Shown here piece after piece: positions 6,387 through 6,646 of a DNA stretch of 6,646 nucleotides. Position numbers and translations under genes: made by a program. Origin of the DNA: JAUVXJ01 sp034430275 (lineage in GTDB: Bacteria; Chloroflexota; Anaerolineae; UBA7937; B3-Chlor); assembly GCA_034430275.1 (NCBI GenBank), contig DAOUEW010000210.1:1-6646 (forward strand). The letters are read 5' to 3'. The number at the start of each line of letters is the position of its first letter. The stretch's first letter is position 1. A model generated the notes under the pieces. It was not told where the DNA came from. It saw only the letters and a program-made list of their open reading frames with translations, and did not search any database.

Positions 6387-6492
6387 GGTGCTGCCATCAG
6401 CGATCCAGGGAAAGGAGGTGAGGGATCCTCGGGGGTGCTGGCAGCGATGCAGAGTGATTCGGTCCGCATCAAGAGAGCAAGGAGGTCAGTAG

Positions 6493-6646
6493 ATGGCAAC
6501 TGAGGCAAGGAAGAAGGAGATCTTGAAGGGGCTCTACGATGGTGTCGTAGACTTCGACGAGGACAAGGTGGTGGAGCTTTCCAATGCCGCGCTGGCGGAG
6601 GATGTGGACGCCTACGAGGCGATCATGGACGGTCTGGCGGCGGGGA
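6493..6646 (+). CDS. Corrinoid protein of a methyltransferase system (3' truncated)
   Basis: ATG 6493-6495 with a strong SD AAGGAGGT (6479-6486, 6-nt spacing). The 51 visible residues begin MATEARKKEILKGLYDGVVDF and continue with KVVELSNAALAEDVDAYEA and the end IMDGLAAG. This is the N-terminal four-helix cap (B12-binding_2, PF02607) of small methyltransferase corrinoid proteins such as MtmC/MtbC/MttC. The family usually goes on to a B12-binding domain with the DxHxxG cobalt-ligating motif, which would lie beyond the window. Such proteins shuttle methyl groups on cobalt between a substrate-specific methyltransferase and an acceptor methyltransferase. The methyl donor cannot be told from this part. 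Confidence 0.85.
   Translation, partial: MATEARKKEILKGLYDGVVDFDEDKVVELSNAALAEDVDAYEAIMDGLAAG

Larger units (their letters stand above)
6153..6492 (+). promoter_or_regulatory. Long structured leader of the corrinoid-protein gene
   Basis: About 340 nt with no convincing gene but a chain of inverted repeats. CCACGC/GCGTGG (6191-6196 with 6213-6218) encloses an AGGAGGT. Next comes the palindrome GAGACCGGTCTC (6237-6248). A 13-bp helix pairs CGAAGGTGGGAGC (6248-6260) with 6319-6325 plus 6329-6334, with a TAG bulge. Inside that helix, AGGGGCTCTAGAGTCCCT (6281-6298) folds on itself. Then come the terminator-like hairpin at 6342-6382 and GCTGCCA/TGGCAGC (6390-6396 with 6439-6445), which encloses AAAGGAGGTGA. 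The density of helices suggests a cis-regulatory RNA. I recognise no family; T-box sequences are absent and only a broken B12-box resemblance exists. Confidence 0.45.

Noticed and set aside
6153..6492. T-box leader
   Set aside because: The conserved T-box sequence (GGTGG.ACCGCG type) and the other hallmark motifs are absent.
6447..6503. 18-codon ORF overlapping the start of the corrinoid gene
   Set aside because: The nearest SD-like sequence lies more than 20 nt upstream of its ATG; no motif and no further support.
6164..6508. Minus-strand frame of 114 codons in the divergent region
   Set aside because: It covers the structured leader and the start of the corrinoid gene, has low-complexity Arg/Ser/Pro composition, and has no recognisable domain.

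Overview
Bacterial DNA, moderately GC-rich, with strong Shine-Dalgarno (SD) sequences, GTG and TTG starts alongside ATG, and sigma70-type promoters. A corrinoid protein beside a possible CxxCH protein suggests an anaerobe. Chloroflexota or a GC-rich Firmicute would fit, but the sequence alone does not settle the lineage.

Layout: (1) Positions 1-1229, plus strand: the 3' end of a gene for a cysteine-free protein made of tandem repeats of a domain resembling the sulfite-oxidase/molybdopterin-oxidoreductase fold (SUOX-like). Three copies are visible. (2) 1254-1290: a 17-bp stem-loop between two converging transcription units. (3) 5844 to 1320, minus strand: a tight four-gene operon. In transcription order it encodes an ECF-transporter S component of the YkoE type fused to two SUOX-like domains, a double ATPase (YkoD/EcfA-like), a T component (YkoC/CbiQ-like) and a membrane-anchored protein with a CxxCH motif and two more SUOX-like segments. 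(4) 5845-6492: a divergent control region with two back-to-back promoters. Each is followed by a long leader rich in inverted repeats. (5) 6493-6646, plus strand: the start of a methyltransferase-type corrinoid protein, cut by the window end.

The gene order S-AA-T is that of ykoEDC, the hydroxymethylpyrimidine/thiamin-precursor transporter of Bacillus. I see no TPP riboswitch, so the substrate is open. The striking point is that a SUOX-like domain without its cofactor cysteine recurs in three proteins: twice on the S component, twice in the anchored protein and at least three times in the convergent repeat protein. ECF transporters normally have no extracytoplasmic binding protein. I infer a variant ECF importer with an extracellular capture or docking layer built from this fold.

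The minus-strand leader carries a GAAA-loop hairpin, an intrinsic terminator followed by TTTCTCTT just before the SD, and an upstream segment complementary to that SD. This suggests RNA-level control of the transporter. It also argues that translation starts at GTG 5842-5844 rather than at the GTG at 6021, which lies at the predicted transcription start. The other leader, of about 340 nt in front of the corrinoid gene, is also highly structured and matches no RNA class I can recognise.
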